Source: Daldinia sp. FL1419
Lineage: Eukaryota; Ascomycota; Sordariomycetes; Xylariales; Hypoxylaceae
Length of the DNA: 64,000 nt
Assembly (NCBI GenBank): GCA_025201765.1
Contig: MU623361.1
Coordinates: 62,001-126,000, forward strand
Direction: 5' to 3'
The stretch's first letter is position 1, and the number at the start of each line of letters is the position of its first letter. Below, piece after piece: positions 47,224 to 59,583 of this stretch. A model generated the notes under the pieces. It was not told the DNA's origin and ran no database searches. It was given only the letters and a program-made list of their open reading frames with translations. The position numbers were made by a program, and so were the translations under genes.

Positions 47224-47720
47224 ATCAGTAGGTACCTGTTATAGCGACATCTCGAATACGCGCTGTATGACTCCATGGCCGTATGACAATGATAGAGAAA
47301 ACTTACGATAGTTGAGACACGGACACGGAGTTATTTCCGCTATTCAAAGAATAATAAAGATATATTGTACTACACCAGGAAGACAACCGAAGCTAGGAGG
47401 ATTCTTTTCTCTTGCGTCTCGTATCTTTTTCTTTTTTTGTACCGCATACCTATGTAGGTAGACAGCCTTGTCGAATATCTCGGCGCGAGCTCCCAGTTAA
47501 GAAGGCATCAGCAGCTAACCGAGTTCTGATTGGTTCATCTCAACCCTCCATCACGTCTAATAGAGAAGGCAACTCAAATGAAGGTTACTCCCGTCCTCAC
47601 ATCACCCACATCCCGAACACGAACCCCAACTCTACAAGGCCACATGTTGCTACCAACCAGCTATCAGCTTTGCCTACCTCTACTTACCTACCTACCTACC
47701 TACACTACACCATCTCGACG

Positions 47721-47740
47721 AAAAAAAAAAAAAAAAAAAA
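47721..47740. repeat. Poly-A run of 20
   Basis: An unbroken A20 follows CTACC repeats. No retroposon sequence is recognised next to it. Confidence 0.9.
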
Positions 47741-48298
47741 CCAACTTTTTTCTTCTCTCTCGTCCTTCATTCCTCTGCCGCCTTGCCGCGTACTATATTC
47801 GAGACTTCTTCAACAAATCCCGACCAATCAGGTTTCGGCTCCGGCACCAAGACAGTTACGCATTCTACTTTTAAACCTTCTAACGGACATGAGCTTCCCC
47901 CCTCGCGGAACTGATTGCCTGAAGTTGACAAAAGCTGGTCCCGAACAAGAAAACAGTTGGGTTGGATTGTCAACCTGGATCTTCCCGTCGTCGTATAGCT
48001 GACGCAGCCCTATAGATAAGCCATCAGTCTTGTTTGGTTGTAATTCCTCCCTTGGCCCCCCCCCCCCAGCCTTTCCCGTCGCTATGGCACTTTATCTAAA
48101 TAAGCTTACAGGTAGCCTAACTAGCAGAGATTATTAAAAACTTATTCAGCGCACTATATTTCGAGCTTGCGTGGTGGGTGTAAGTGGTGTAGGTAATATA
48201 GCTATTTCGAGGTCCTTGGAACTGAAGCTTGTTCCGACGGCGATATCGTCGAGAGAACTCGAGTCCAAGTCGAAAAGTGGATTTGGGGTTTGTTCGCG

Positions 48299-48332
48299 CT
48301 CTCTCTCTCTATCTCTCTCTCTCTCTCTCCCT
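48299..48332. repeat. (CT)n microsatellite
   Basis: About 16 CT dinucleotides with one TA interruption, followed by CCCTCCCC. Confidence 0.9.
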
Positions 48333-49121
48333 CCCCTGGTCCATATATTCCTGGCATATTCCTAACGTCTCTTATATGGATATCCAAGGTATAACGACAA
48401 CATGATACGATATAATAGCATAGTAGCATACCTAGGTAGGTAGTTATTCGTACAGTAGTACAGCAGTACAGTAGTACAGTACCTGGGTGTATACATCTCT
48501 ACATCTCTACATACCTACCTAGGCAGACTTAGATATTCCCACTTACATCCACTCACATCCACTCACGTCCACTTCTAGGTACTGTACTACGTTAGATACA
48601 CCACCTACTTGACATATGTGCCATGTACGCGCGCTAGTCTCCACTCCAACAGTTGCCAAAAGGGGAAATACGATATATGAAGAGAACCGCAGTCCGGCGC
48701 CCCGTTAGGAGTTTTAAAATTTGACAACTCCCGACTTTAATCGCATTTACCCCGCAAAAAACGCCTGGCCGCCGCAGGATCCGAGCTTCTGCTATCTCTG
48801 TATGTCATGTAATGCCATGTAAAAAGGGCATACATAGGTATCTGATACGGAATCCTATATGTAGGTACGTAAGGTAGACAGGCAGGCAGGCAGGCAAGCA
48901 GGCAGGTAGGTTGGTAATGTAAATAGAATCCTACGCCTTGGAATAGCCGTCCCGAAATAGGAATATAGAGGGTGGTAGGAATATACACGACCATGTACCC
49001 TCATATACTATGTAAGAAACGGCGCTGGTTAGAGGACGGTCGTTCTAATCGAGACTTGTCTCGAACTGCCTAGGTTCAGATACGAACCACGAAACTCGAA
49101 ATTACTTTTTTCTATAATCGT

Positions 49122-49141
49122 CAGCAGCAGCAGCAGCAGCA
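49122..49141. repeat. (CAG)n trinucleotide repeat
   Basis: Six to seven perfect CAG units in non-coding DNA. Confidence 0.9.
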
Positions 49142-49651
49142 ATAAGAATTAAGTAACCCATTCGTCGTCTTCTTCTCGCTTCTCGCCCACTTGGCCACCT
49201 CTCCCTAGGTTTAATAATAACAACATACATACATACGTACATACTAACATACTAACATACTACTAGTAAACCCACGCTAGGCCAGGCTGCTGCCGAAATT
49301 TGGCGAGGCTATACGGACACCCGTTATGCATTGCCCTACTTTAGCCTGGAGAGGTCCCCCGAGTTTAACCCGGCCAATCCAAGCCCGTCGACGGCGGTGC
49401 TCCCCCCAAACCAGATGTCCAAGATGTCCCAAATTGCGGCTGGCCATGGGCTGCTAGCATGGGTATTGAACTTGTCCTGGCTGTAGCGTAATGAAGGTAT
49501 CTGGTATCTAGTGTACCTTGTTTACCTTGTTCTACATACCTTGTTCTACCTTGTACCCATAACTACCTATCTACTATGTATCTAATGTAGGTAGGTATCT
49601 ACTTGTATGGATGCTATTATGGCCCCAGCTCCAATTTTATTGCCGCCAGAC

Positions 49652-49672
49652 TTTTTTTTTTTTTTTTTTTTT
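49652..49672. repeat. Poly-T run of 21
   Basis: An unbroken T21, 90 bp upstream of the AAT microsatellite. Confidence 0.9.
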
Positions 49673-49760
49673 CTCACGCATGATAATCCCTGACCATTAC
49701 ATAGAAAACCCCCATCGACGAAAGGCCCTTGAACAAACCGAGAAGAGGAAAGGGAAGGGG

Positions 49761-49816
49761 GATAATAATAATAATAATAATAATAATACCAATAATAATA
49801 ATGATGATAATAATAA
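49761..49816. repeat. (AAT)n trinucleotide repeat
   Basis: About 17 AAT/GAT units with single-base interruptions. Open frames through it (poly-Asn) are an effect of the repeat, not a gene. Confidence 0.92.
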
Positions 49817-50085
49817 AGAACCCCGTGCCATCCATGTCCTAGCTCGAATCTCTTTCCCTAATGGGCGTCGATGCAACCACCCCAAGGCAGCCCGTCCTGC
49901 AGAAAACGGTCCAAACGGCCCCCAATCGATCCCTAATTCAGGAAGTCTGTTGGCGTCGACGAGTCCATTTTCAATTTATCTATACTACGTTGTATATCTT
50001 CCCACGTGTGGTGCTAGACGCTATCGACGATTTCCGTCGCGCGGACGCCATCCAGCCGTCCATTCTTCTCCATGCTAATGCTAGT

Positions 50086-50111
50086 CATGGCATGGCATGG
50101 CATGGCATGGC
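50086..50111. repeat. CATGG pentanucleotide repeat
   Basis: Five perfect CATGG units. An ATTTTTATTT repeat follows at 50185-50225. Confidence 0.9.
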
Positions 50112-52373
50112 ATAACATGGAGCATGGGAAGCATGGGAGGCAAGGGCAGAGGACGGCATCATCCTCTAGCCCTTGCTGTTTTATTCGTTATTCTTTATTT
50201 TTATTTATTTTTATTTATTTTTATTTTCATGATAATCTATAACATCTTTTCCTTTTCTTGAACCGTCGTTTTATCAAACCGTCTCGTCCAAATATAGTAA
50301 TTGAGCTGCACCACCAAGTCTCGATGGAGGAATCCAGTGGCATCGCTGCGATGCCGTGTGGTCCTCCTTTACCTACCTTCCTCCACCGCTCGACAAGCCC
50401 TTTGATTAAAAACTCAATATTCCCGTAGCGTAAGCTCAAAGTGTCGAAAGAAAAAGAAAACCAGAAAATAAAATAAAAATAAAAATAAAATAAAATAAAA
50501 AAACACCGATGGGCGCTCATGCAGGTGAAGCATGTGGCATCCCGGGATTGTTGCCCATATTCAATCAAAAGAGCAATTTACATGTGGGCCGCATGGAGGA
50601 TATTTAAAGATATCCTTACTATATTAATATAATCACACGCTCAACAAAAAAAATTAAATCAATATCAAACTAGACCTTATATCGCTATCTTATAGACTAC
50701 GGGCTACGGGACACGATAGAATGTTAGGTCGCCAATCTCATTTCGTCGCAAATAATAACCAGCCGAATTACCCCTTATGTAGGCGCATCACGAGGCGACA
50801 CCCAGTCTTAGGACCCTAATAGCAGCAACCGAAACCAGCCTCGTTCGGTTTACATATCAATAAGTAGTCAAGGACCCCGGTCACTTACGGTGACGCGCAG
50901 TATATCAAAACGGAAGTCGATCTTATTTCTATTACCTTTCAAGTAATAGAAAAAAAAAAAAAAAGGAAAAGAAAACCAAAGAAAGAAGGAAAGAAATTTC
51001 AAGGAGGGGAGGCGAATCAGAATTCGCCCACTCGCTACAATAATCGACCAATTAGCATCTGTGAGAAGAAAGTACAGGACCAGGTTCGCTCCCAATCCAA
51101 CATACCCTTTCTTCCTGCCCCCTTCCCTTTCGCAAGAACCCCCCACAAACTCAGGTCCTGCGTATGGGGTTCTTACGAACAAGGTCCTGTCGCTTCTGTG
51201 TCTATGTTGCAGTCTACACTAGTATATGCGTGAAAGGGTAGATACCTAGATAATGTAATGGTATGATAAGCTGCAGAAACCACATACAGATCGTCGCGGG
51301 TACATACGCGTACCCATACACGAGTCGCGAAGAAGCGACCAGAGAATATGGGAAAAAAAATTGTGAGATCTCCTGACAGGGGGTGTAAGAGTTTCGTGAT
51401 TCGACTCGACGTACGTACGTGTCAGATTACATAAAGCATTACAGAGAATTTTTAATGGAAAAGAATGTGATGCCAAGAGTATCAGGTAGAGCTGTGCCAG
51501 TCGAAGGACTCGCCGATGAGTATACTATAAGGTAAGCAGACTACCTACCATGTGTATTGTACGAAGTAAAAGTATGGTAAACCAGTATAGGCATAGGCAC
51601 AGGCACAGGCACGGGCACAGCACAGCGAATCCTCCCAGACACATCCTCCGGCAGTGACGGGTAACGAGCGGCGGGCGGGCGTGGCTGCAACATCAACATC
51701 ACCAAGCGATCGCATCGAGAGAAAAACTCGTCGCAGAAATATGAGCGTTGCGAGAGTGCATGTAGCGTGATTCCTGCGATGTTGCCGTGACAATATAACA
51801 ACACATATACGTTATTTTGAGTGCTTACGGTCGATATACAACTATAATGGACATATTTATTATTAGCGATCTCCCTCGTCCCCCCCCTGGTTGATGCGTA
51901 ACTTCTGCCTGGTTGACTCGTCCAAGCCGTCGCTCAGCTCGCTAGGGGGGGGCTAAGGGGGGAGGAGTAGTAGGAAAGTTGTCGTCAACACTGTCCCTTT
52001 TTTCAAGGGGGTCGGTTTAAACATCGCCAGAAATGTCACTTCGGCGTAACATTGCGAGCCGGCGAGATCTGCCTATCTCAGAAAGCCCGCTGTAACTTTA
52101 GCACGAATGAAGCGATTCGTTCGACGTGCCAGGCAGAATCTGCCCCGTGACAGCTGCCGGAAACCGCTAGAGATGCAACATGGCGCCCCATTCGCTACCA
52201 GCCAACGTCCGCTTCTGGTCACCTCCCTTCGGGAGTTCGATACACTTGGGTTATTGTGTGGCCAAATTCGCAAAGAAAATGGCCTTTGCGCTTGTCCTGT
52301 TACCGTCTTAGGAATATTGTGCCTCGCATGCTTAATGCCTAGAGCCGATTTGCACCTATCAGACACTCCCTGT

Positions 52374-54558
52374 TTAGTCGTCATCACTATCCTCGACCAG
52401 ATCTTCCTGGTCGTTAAGTGCCAGCTGCACGAATTGGCGAATCCATGCTTCCTCTCTCGCATCTAGTTGACCGTCTCCGCGGAGCACATCGCCCTCCCCC
52501 ATCCTATTTTGGCCGTTGCGACCGTTATTATTCACTTGTTGGTTCTGCCCCTGAAGTCGATTCCGGTTGTTTTGGCGATTTACCCCGGGGCCTCTGCCTC
52601 TTCTGTTCCCTCGGCCCCCTCGTGGACCCATGTTGAAGGCGTGGGCTTCATCATGGTTATTTGGAATGCCGGGCTGGCGACGTCGCACTATACCCTGAGC
52701 CGGCGGTGCGTCGCCTTCGATTCGGAGAACAAGCGGCCCTTCACGGGCCACGGCGACTCTTCCATTAGGCTGATCCCTTGGCGGTTGGCGTTGGCCGGGT
52801 CTTGGCCGCGGTTGTTGGCGTTCTATCGCTACCGGCGCTTCTTCATCAGCCTCGTCAGGCTCGTCATCCGAGTCGTCAACAAGCCGCTGTTGGACAATTT
52901 CTAAATGTTGGCCATATTGGCCTGGCGCAGCAGCCCTGTTTCTAGCCGCGTTTCCCTCGTATCCGATCCCAACATCGCCGCCATCCCCACCTTCCAATTC
53001 CCATAATCTCATGTAACAGCCGTTAACCTTACCCGAGGGTTGGACGTTGAAATGTTGATACTGCGATGTTTAGGTTAGCCACGGCCATTTTCAAGTTGTT
53101 GAAACCGATCCCAAGTCTAAAACAAATTCGAGTTCCTAGCTGCTAAATATACACCAAGGGGGCGAGAGAATATGTCCAATATAGAAAATATCGGAATTTC
53201 ACTTACCGGGTTAGAAGGGTCAAGCCAAGCAGAGCAGAGATAGCAGAAGTGCGTCTGGCATCTGAAGCAGCGCATATGGTTGCAGCCATGTGTCTTTTGA
53301 CACGGGGCAGCACAGGTAGGACATGGGGTTGTATGCATTTTCAGATACTCCAGTGACGCCTGCTCCTCCTCCGTGATCTCGTCTTTTCTTTCCTTGGGTA
53401 CGCAATACTTGAATTCACCATGCCACGACTGTCCACAGCGAGTACAGAAAGCAAACCCACAGTCTTCGCAAATAGCAAGCAAATCTTGGTGCGAATCCTT
53501 TTCCGTATCGCCCTCTGTGGTGTCCTCTACGTCGGACTCTTCCTCGGATGCTTCGACGAAATCAAGTCCTTCGGGCTTCTTGTGCTTCTTCGACCGAGCT
53601 GCGCCCTGACACCATGAGCGAGGGCAGTATACGGTGTTCTTATCCGACTCGAGCTCGTTTTTGTGCTTCAGCATGGCATATCGCATAACCATATCCCGTT
53701 CTAGCGGGATTTGCAAGAGCTCGCTAGGACTGATGGAGGTCTTTGCCTTCTTTTTTCTAGTAGAGCCTTTAACAGCATCCTCTCGCTTCTTAGCACAGTT
53801 TGGCTCGAGACATTGTATAGAAGCTATGTCGCCTTCCGTAATGGCGTTGTTGTAAAAGTCCCGTAAGCATTGGACGCAAAAGACGTGCCCGCAATCGAGC
53901 ATCTTGTGACATACGCTCCCCTTTTTAGGATCTAGTTTCTAGTCAGTCGTGTACGAATAGTAACTCGCCTTCTCCTTTAACACCCACCTAAACAGATACC
54001 ACAATCAAAAGTTTCCTTGTCAAAGGCTCTTTGCTTGGCCTTTATATCATAGTCGAGGATCGCTATCTTGTGCTCCGGACTGACTTCTAAGCGCCCTCCG
54101 TCATCAACTAAATCGAATACCTTTTCGGATAGTTGCTGTAGATTATCGATGTATGTAAATATGATTTGATCGCGTCCGATTTCCTCCCACAGGACCACCA
54201 CGTCGCCTTCGAGTTTGCGCAGAATATCCTCTGACAACCAAGGAGGCGAAGTCGAAATAGCGACTCGCGGCGGCTTCTCCGAGGGGTACCCCCCGGGAAG
54301 TTCTATACAGACCCGTAGTGATGGTAGATGTGATAGGGCATGTGATTCTACAGCTGCCACCGCCGGGATTTGGCCTGGAACCGGCTCGACTGGAGGCGCA
54401 CCTTCGGTGGCAGCTGGGAAGAGTACGGTTACAGGATGTGCTAAGCTCACGGGTAGCTCGATAGAGACCTTAAAGGGGTTATTTTCGTCGACTTGTAGTT
54501 CGGGATAGATGGCTGCTATCGTGGATAGCTCAATAGCACGAGCGTCTTCCTCCGCCAT
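52374..54558 (-). CDS. ITT1: RWD-RBR E3 ubiquitin ligase, ITT1/RNF14-like
   Basis: Exons 54558-53988, 53931-53207 and 53060-52374, with introns of 56 and 146 bp, give 660 residues. Residues 1-165 are an RWD domain (IELSTIAAIYPELQVDE, VCIELPGGYPSEKPPRVAIS). RING1 starts at C186 (CGICL) and includes MLDCGHVFCVQCL. The IBR has YCPRSWCQ and CEDCGFAFCTRCGQSWHG. RING2 has CPTCAAPCQKTHGCNHMRC; C407 in HGCNHM aligns with the catalytic cysteine of RBR ligases, so the enzyme looks competent. The last exon starts YQHFNVQPSGKVNGCYMRLWE and continues into an acidic region, an RG-rich patch (RGGRGNRRGRG) and an Asn/Gln-rich end. Yeast ITT1 affects translation termination through eRF1/eRF3, and mammalian RNF14 acts on stalled ribosomes; the same role is inferred here. 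Confidence 0.95.
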
Positions 54559-55789
54559 CTTGAATTATGGGTCACGTCACCGGTTCGCATAAAGGCGTAA
54601 ATGGAAGCGGATGTGATTGTTTATGGGCATCTCCATATGTTTGTGTTTCTATGATATAGTTTCTTCTCTTGCCGAGCCAGGCAATCAATCTGGGACTATT
54701 TAGGAGCATTCATCGCCAACTGCATCCTCTTTGCGAACTACTGAACTTAAATATCCGAATCTCAGACTCAGGTCTGGACTTAGACCTTATGTTAAAAACT
54801 AAGCAAAGGTTCGGAGGCGGCCCAGGCGCAGATGATGTTAGATGTTGTATGCTAAGAGCGGGATTTATATATATATATACATATATATATAAATTGCCAC
54901 GGCAAAAAGGTTTAGATTTAGAAACGCCAAGGGGACGACAGAATGTAAAATAATAGGTTAGGTTAGTTAGATCTATCGTCTACTTCAGATACTGAGTAAT
55001 AAGAATAGGATTAGGATTTAATTGTGGCGTCGATATTCTAGAGACGGGTTGACTCAGACGGCGAAAAAGTAGCAGTGGGGCAGAATAGCTAGCTAAAGGA
55101 CGCTTACAACCGTTATCACTTCCCGCATCCACCTTATCGATAAATCGAAGGTGAGGGGCAGAATGCATGGAATCGTGCAGGCAGGCTGGCAGACTGGCAG
55201 GATGCAGTGGCAGAAAAGAAGCAAGTCGGAAGGCGTAACTTTATTATGACACCTGGTATTACAGCAGTCCCAGGCCACATCACAGGAGTTTGGGTTAGCG
55301 TATATGTTGTCCAAGGTATTTCTGCCCAACTGGCTGACAGCTGACCGCCTTTCGTCTTTTACTACTTGTTACTACTTGTGTATGTAATGACGAAACTGGG
55401 TTTAGATCCCTTGTTTAGATCCCCTGTTTAGTTACCTTGTTTACTGTAGTTACTTCGTTAATCATTAGACCCCGGGTCAATTTCTCGTCGTGACCTTTAC
55501 ATGTAGCATCGTGAAATTTGTATACGTTTAGTTTGGAAGTCTACGTAAGATAAGTTAGCGCTGGACGGCGAACAGACTACCCGAGTCTGGTGGTGTAACC
55601 CGATTCTTCGACTTCCTATTCGAAAACGCCCCTCATATTACATTTGCAACTATCCCGACTTATCTCATCGCAATCTTCGTATACCCATTCCAAAATTACT
55701 GTGTCGCAAAGCAATGCATTGTTGAGCAATTTACTCAAATAATCGCCCCCCTGTAGCTACCTTAGACCATCCGCACCCCTCCATTCGGC
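54559..55789. promoter_or_regulatory. Divergent intergenic region between ITT1-like and CAX4
   Basis: 1.2 kb between two head-to-head genes. It includes an alternating (TA)n tract at 54868-54892 and TTACTACTTG and TTGTTTAGATCCC duplications at 55365-55435. No coding region was recognised. Confidence 0.55.
54868..54892. repeat. (TA)n microsatellite
   Basis: TATATATATA runs interrupted once by ACA; self-complementary. Confidence 0.88.
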
Positions 55790-56556
55790 ATGTCTGACGA
55801 CCCGGTGCCATTGGCATCTCTATCGCTTACCCACGTCCACTATGTGAGTCGAGACTTGTCTCGCGACGTCACCTCGAAACTAACCAGATCCTCTCTACTC
55901 CGCAGGACCCTTCCGACCCCATATCCTACCTCTGCGCCTGGCTGGCCCTGATCCCCCAGGGGCTCTGTGTCATGTACGCGACGCTTATATGGTCGACCCG
56001 CGAGATCGAAATAGCACTTCTATTCGCCGGCCAGCTCGCCTGCGAGGCCATCAACTTCGTCCTCAAGCGGATAATCAAGGAGGAGCGGCCACGTCGCATG
56101 AACGGGAAGGGCTACGGAATGCCCAGTAGCCACGCGCAATTCGTGGCTTACTTCGCCGTTTCGATAACGTTGTTTTTGCTGTTCAGACATCAGCCACCGA
56201 GTCCTAGGGTCAGGAGACGGAACCACACACCAATGAGCTTAACGGAGAGGGCGGGATGGAGTGCGTTGGGGCTGGGTATGGCGGCTGCTGTCGCGTGGAG
56301 CAGAATATATCTTAATTACCATACCGAGAAGCAGGTGGTGGTGGGAGCTGCCGCGGGGGTAGTGAGCGCTGTGGGTTGGTTTATCATCACGACTATAATA
56401 CGGCGGTCGGGCTGGTTAGCATGGGCGTTAGATACACCCATAGCTAAATTCTTCCGTGTCAGGGATCTTGTCGTGGAAGAAGATCTCTGTCAGGCTGGCT
56501 GGGAGAAATGGGACGATAAAGTGACGGCACAAAAAGCTAAACGAAAACATACCTAA
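55790..56556 (+). CDS. CAX4: Dolichyl-diphosphatase (CAX4/CWH8), PAP2 family
   Basis: Two exons, 55790-55843 and 55906-56556, across a 62-bp intron (GTGAGT...CGCAG) give 234 residues. Exon 1 encodes MSDDPVPLASLSLTHVHY and joins to DPSDPISYLCAWLALIPQG, the usual start of this family. The PAP2 signature is complete: KRIIKEERP (K-x6-RP), PSSHAQF, and SRIYLNYHTEKQ (SR-x5-H). The last acid of motif 3 is Gln, as in dolichyl-diphosphatases generally. Four or more membrane helices flank these motifs. The enzyme removes phosphate from dolichyl diphosphate on the lumenal side of the ER, recycling the carrier for N-glycosylation. The C-terminus is Lys-rich (KRKHT). Its 3' end is 183 bp from the convergent UTP13 gene. 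Confidence 0.95.
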
Positions 56557-56739
56557 GTAAAAATATAGTTCGTCTCAAGTATCTCGAATAAGCTTCTTAA
56601 GTTTCTTAAATAGGTTAAATAGAAAGGGTGAAAGTGATTCATCCGTTGAATTTATAAAATGCCTTAGTTATAATCTCAATGTACCTAACTCCTAAAATGC
56701 CAAATAGTTACAATAAATTCAAACAACTATATCTGGTGT

Positions 56740-59583
56740 TCAGGATGTCATCACAACATCCATATCCCTGTTCCCAACCAACTTCATGCTACTCAAGCTG
56801 GGCGCGAGGCTATCCATCTCCTGTAGGGTATATTCCACTAGGTAGCTCTCTTCGACTAGCTCTTCCATACGCTTATAATGCCTCTCGGTGTAGACCTTAA
56901 GAGCGTTTAAGACTTCTTTCACGCTCTTCTGGCCACGGGCCCCTTTAACGGATAGGTTTGAGAAACGCGACGCTGGATAACTCTTGATAAGCGCCCAGAG
57001 AATGCGTTGGGCCATGGGCGCCGTTCGAGCATTGGTATTCCAGTCCCTCAACCTTAACAAAAGCAAAAACAGCTGATCGTCTGAAAGGGATGCTAATACT
57101 TCATCGACGGCTTTCAAGCCCGAAAGACTTTCGGGATCCGCCGTCTTCGAATTGACCACTCGTTCGAAGAGGCTTTGAAGCTTACGAGGATGGTTAAGCT
57201 GGAGCGCCATTGTTATAGCTTCGCGATACGCTCCTACGTATTCATAATTTTCGAGTTCCTGCTCTTGCTCGATACGCTTTAGAGCTGCCTCGTTGGAGGC
57301 AATCTGCGTCTCACTCGACGTATCCTTCCAGAACGTTACTGTTGAGTCACCACTACCAGAAACAATCATGTTCGTCTCGGGATGTACTGCAAGAGCCCAA
57401 ACCCGGTCTTCATGATTATCCAATGTGCACTCGTTCTCGCCGTTATTGACGTCCCATACTTTGACTAAGCCGTCTCCTCCAGCACTGGCACACAGTATGG
57501 GTTTCTTGCCACGCTCTTCGTTTGGCGGGATGTTAAGCCACACTACCTTGAGGACCGTGTTCGAATGGCCTTCAAATGTTCTTAGACATGTATAATCTGT
57601 AAGATTCCATAGTTTTACAGTCTTGTCGCCACTTCCCGTGAGTACCACACCTTTCCCAGCAACTGAACCTTGCTCGCCCTGAAGCACGGGTGTACTAGGA
57701 GGGGCGAAACTGACGGACCAAACACCTCGCCGGTGGCCTCGAAGGATACCTTGCACCTCCCCCTCTTCTATCGACCATATTTTCACAGTTTTGTCCTGGG
57801 AGGCAGAGGCGAATAGGTGCGATGCATGATTAATGTCGATCGCGTTGATGTCCTTGTCGTGGGCCTTTCGTGTATAAGCAGCCCGGATGATCGTTTTTGC
57901 ACTTTGCTGGGGCTCTTTAGGGACCTCCCATCGTTTTATGGTTTGGTCCGAGGATCCCGTGATTAGGAAAGAAGGCGGGTGGTTTAGAGGATCAGCGTGG
58001 GCCTTTGATCCCTCCACAGGTCGGCTTCGAGGTAATGCCACGGCTCCGACTGATTCGGCGTGTCCCGGGAACGTCGCCCAGCAAATATAAGAATTATTCG
58101 CCGGATCCACTCGCCATAGCTTTGCGGTGTTGTCTTTTGCGCCGGTAGCGACCCAGTGCCCAGACCAGTCAACATCAAGCGATATAATAATATCTTCGTG
58201 GCCCTTTAGGAGGGCAATATCTTGCCCGAAATACTCGGACGACACTATAGCTTTTGATCCGGGTTTCGGCTCAGTTACCGAGACTATCCGGATATCTTCA
58301 GAGTTTGTTGCTAAAGCCATCGCAGAATGGTCCGGAAGCAGATATCTCAAGTCTATGATATCGTCATGGGTACCCGAAATTCGGCGAAACGGTTCGGGAG
58401 GCGGAAGTTGAGATTGCTTTTGGACGTCGGAGGGGATATTGTATAGGGATAAAGTGTGGTCGACCTGTACACAGACCACAAACGGGAACTCTGGCCGATA
58501 AATAGCACCTACAAAAGCTTCAATCTCAGACTTGGGTGTTTGCTCTTTTGTGAGCTCCCGCCCGGTTTCCGTATCCCAAAAGCGCAAGCACCCATTCGAC
58601 CCGGCTGTATAAGTGAGCTGGCCATCACCGATAAACCCGGCCGCCTCGACGAGCTCGAAACACGGAACAACCTTTCGCACTTTCCAGGACCTAGTATCCC
58701 ACCATCTGATCGTTTTGTCTCTGCCGGCAGTCACCAGGACATTTTGAGAGGGAGAGTAATCTAAGCCTTGAACGTCCGAAACATGCGATTCGAGATTTGC
58801 GACAACGCTCCTCTTGTGTAAATTCCATACACGAACTTTCCCATCTTGACTTCCCGAAGCCAGTCGAAACTTTGCCGTGGAACTCGCGTCATTTCGATCA
58901 TCTTCGGTTGTACCCTTTGCCTTTTTCTTTTTTCCTGTCTCCTTCGAATCGTTTTCCAGAGCGTTCGTCGAGCCCGCGGCAAGTTCGAAAAAATGAAGGG
59001 CAGATACAAGCACACTTGGACCTCGGAAAGTGTGCGTAACATAGCCGCCGTTTATATCCCAGACTTTAATAGAGCCGTCGGTTCCTCCAGTCGCTAAAAG
59101 GGTACTAGTTCTATCGACTGCGAGAACGACGACGGGAGTCGAGTGGGGTTTCAGCGTTCGCACCAATTGGGCTTCTACCGAGTCGCTCGAGGCTTTAAGG
59201 GTATAAATGCGCATGGATAATGAACGGGAGCATATAATGAGGTGGGATCCCGAAGGGGTTACTGCATTCCAATGAGCCAAGGTGAGTTTTGAAGTCGAAG
59301 GGTATCCATGCTACTTACGAGTCAAAGTAGATATTAATTCTCCATCCTATAGAATAAAAGTTAGTATTAATTAACTTGGGTAGATAGTTTATAGTCTATT
59401 ACCGACCCCTTCTACTGTCGTGATGTGTTTTCCGGTCTTGATGTCGGTCAAGACGGCATCTTCGCCGAGAGTCGTTGCGAGGATTCGCGCGCCATTCTCC
59501 AATGCGACAGCGCCACCTGTAAAAATGGGACGTATTACTTCGCTGGCTTCGAAGGTTGTCTTGAAAGGCGCTTTATTCGCCAT
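56740..59583 (-). CDS. UTP13: U3 snoRNP/SSU processome WD40 protein UTP13
   Basis: Three exons, 59583-59407, 59346-59319 and 59261-56740, give 908 residues. The second exon is only 28 nt. It restores the conserved start of the repeats (VEG-DGELISTLT-LTPSGSHLIICS). The first intron starts GTCGGT, an uncommon donor, but any other choice breaks the frame. At least ten WD40 repeats follow in two propellers (for example SIKVWDINGG, KVRVWNLHKRS, TIRWWDTRSW, TAKLWRVD, TIKRWEVP, TVKIWSIEEG, TVKLWNLTDY, LVKVWDVNNGE, TVTFWKD). The helical Utp13 C-terminal domain starts near YVGAYREAITMALQLNHPRKL. UTP13 belongs to the UTP-B subcomplex that starts 18S rRNA processing in the nucleolus. The stop is 183 bp from CAX4, tail to tail, and the start faces the unknown membrane-protein gene. 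Confidence 0.95.

Larger units (their letters stand above)
39124..52373. other. 13-kb gene desert upstream of vib-1
   Basis: There is no frame with a recognisable domain and no chain of splice-compatible exons over 13.2 kb between the vib-1 start and the ITT1-like stop. The interval has most of the window's microsatellites and homopolymers, listed separately, and many TACCTAGGTA motifs. The DNA near 39180-39900 should hold the vib-1 promoter or a non-coding 5' leader. Non-coding RNAs or lineage-specific small genes cannot be excluded. Confidence 0.65.

Noticed and set aside
47412..48002. 196-codon frame in the desert
   Set aside because: It spans A20 and CTACC repeats, has no domain, and its composition follows the simple repeats.
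39124..52373. Transposon or retroelement origin of the desert
   Set aside because: I saw poly-A/T runs but no transposase, reverse transcriptase, long terminal repeats or target-site duplications.
52107..52904. Plus-strand frames with hydrophobic stretches
   Set aside because: They are mostly antisense to the last exon of the ITT1-like gene and have no independent signature.
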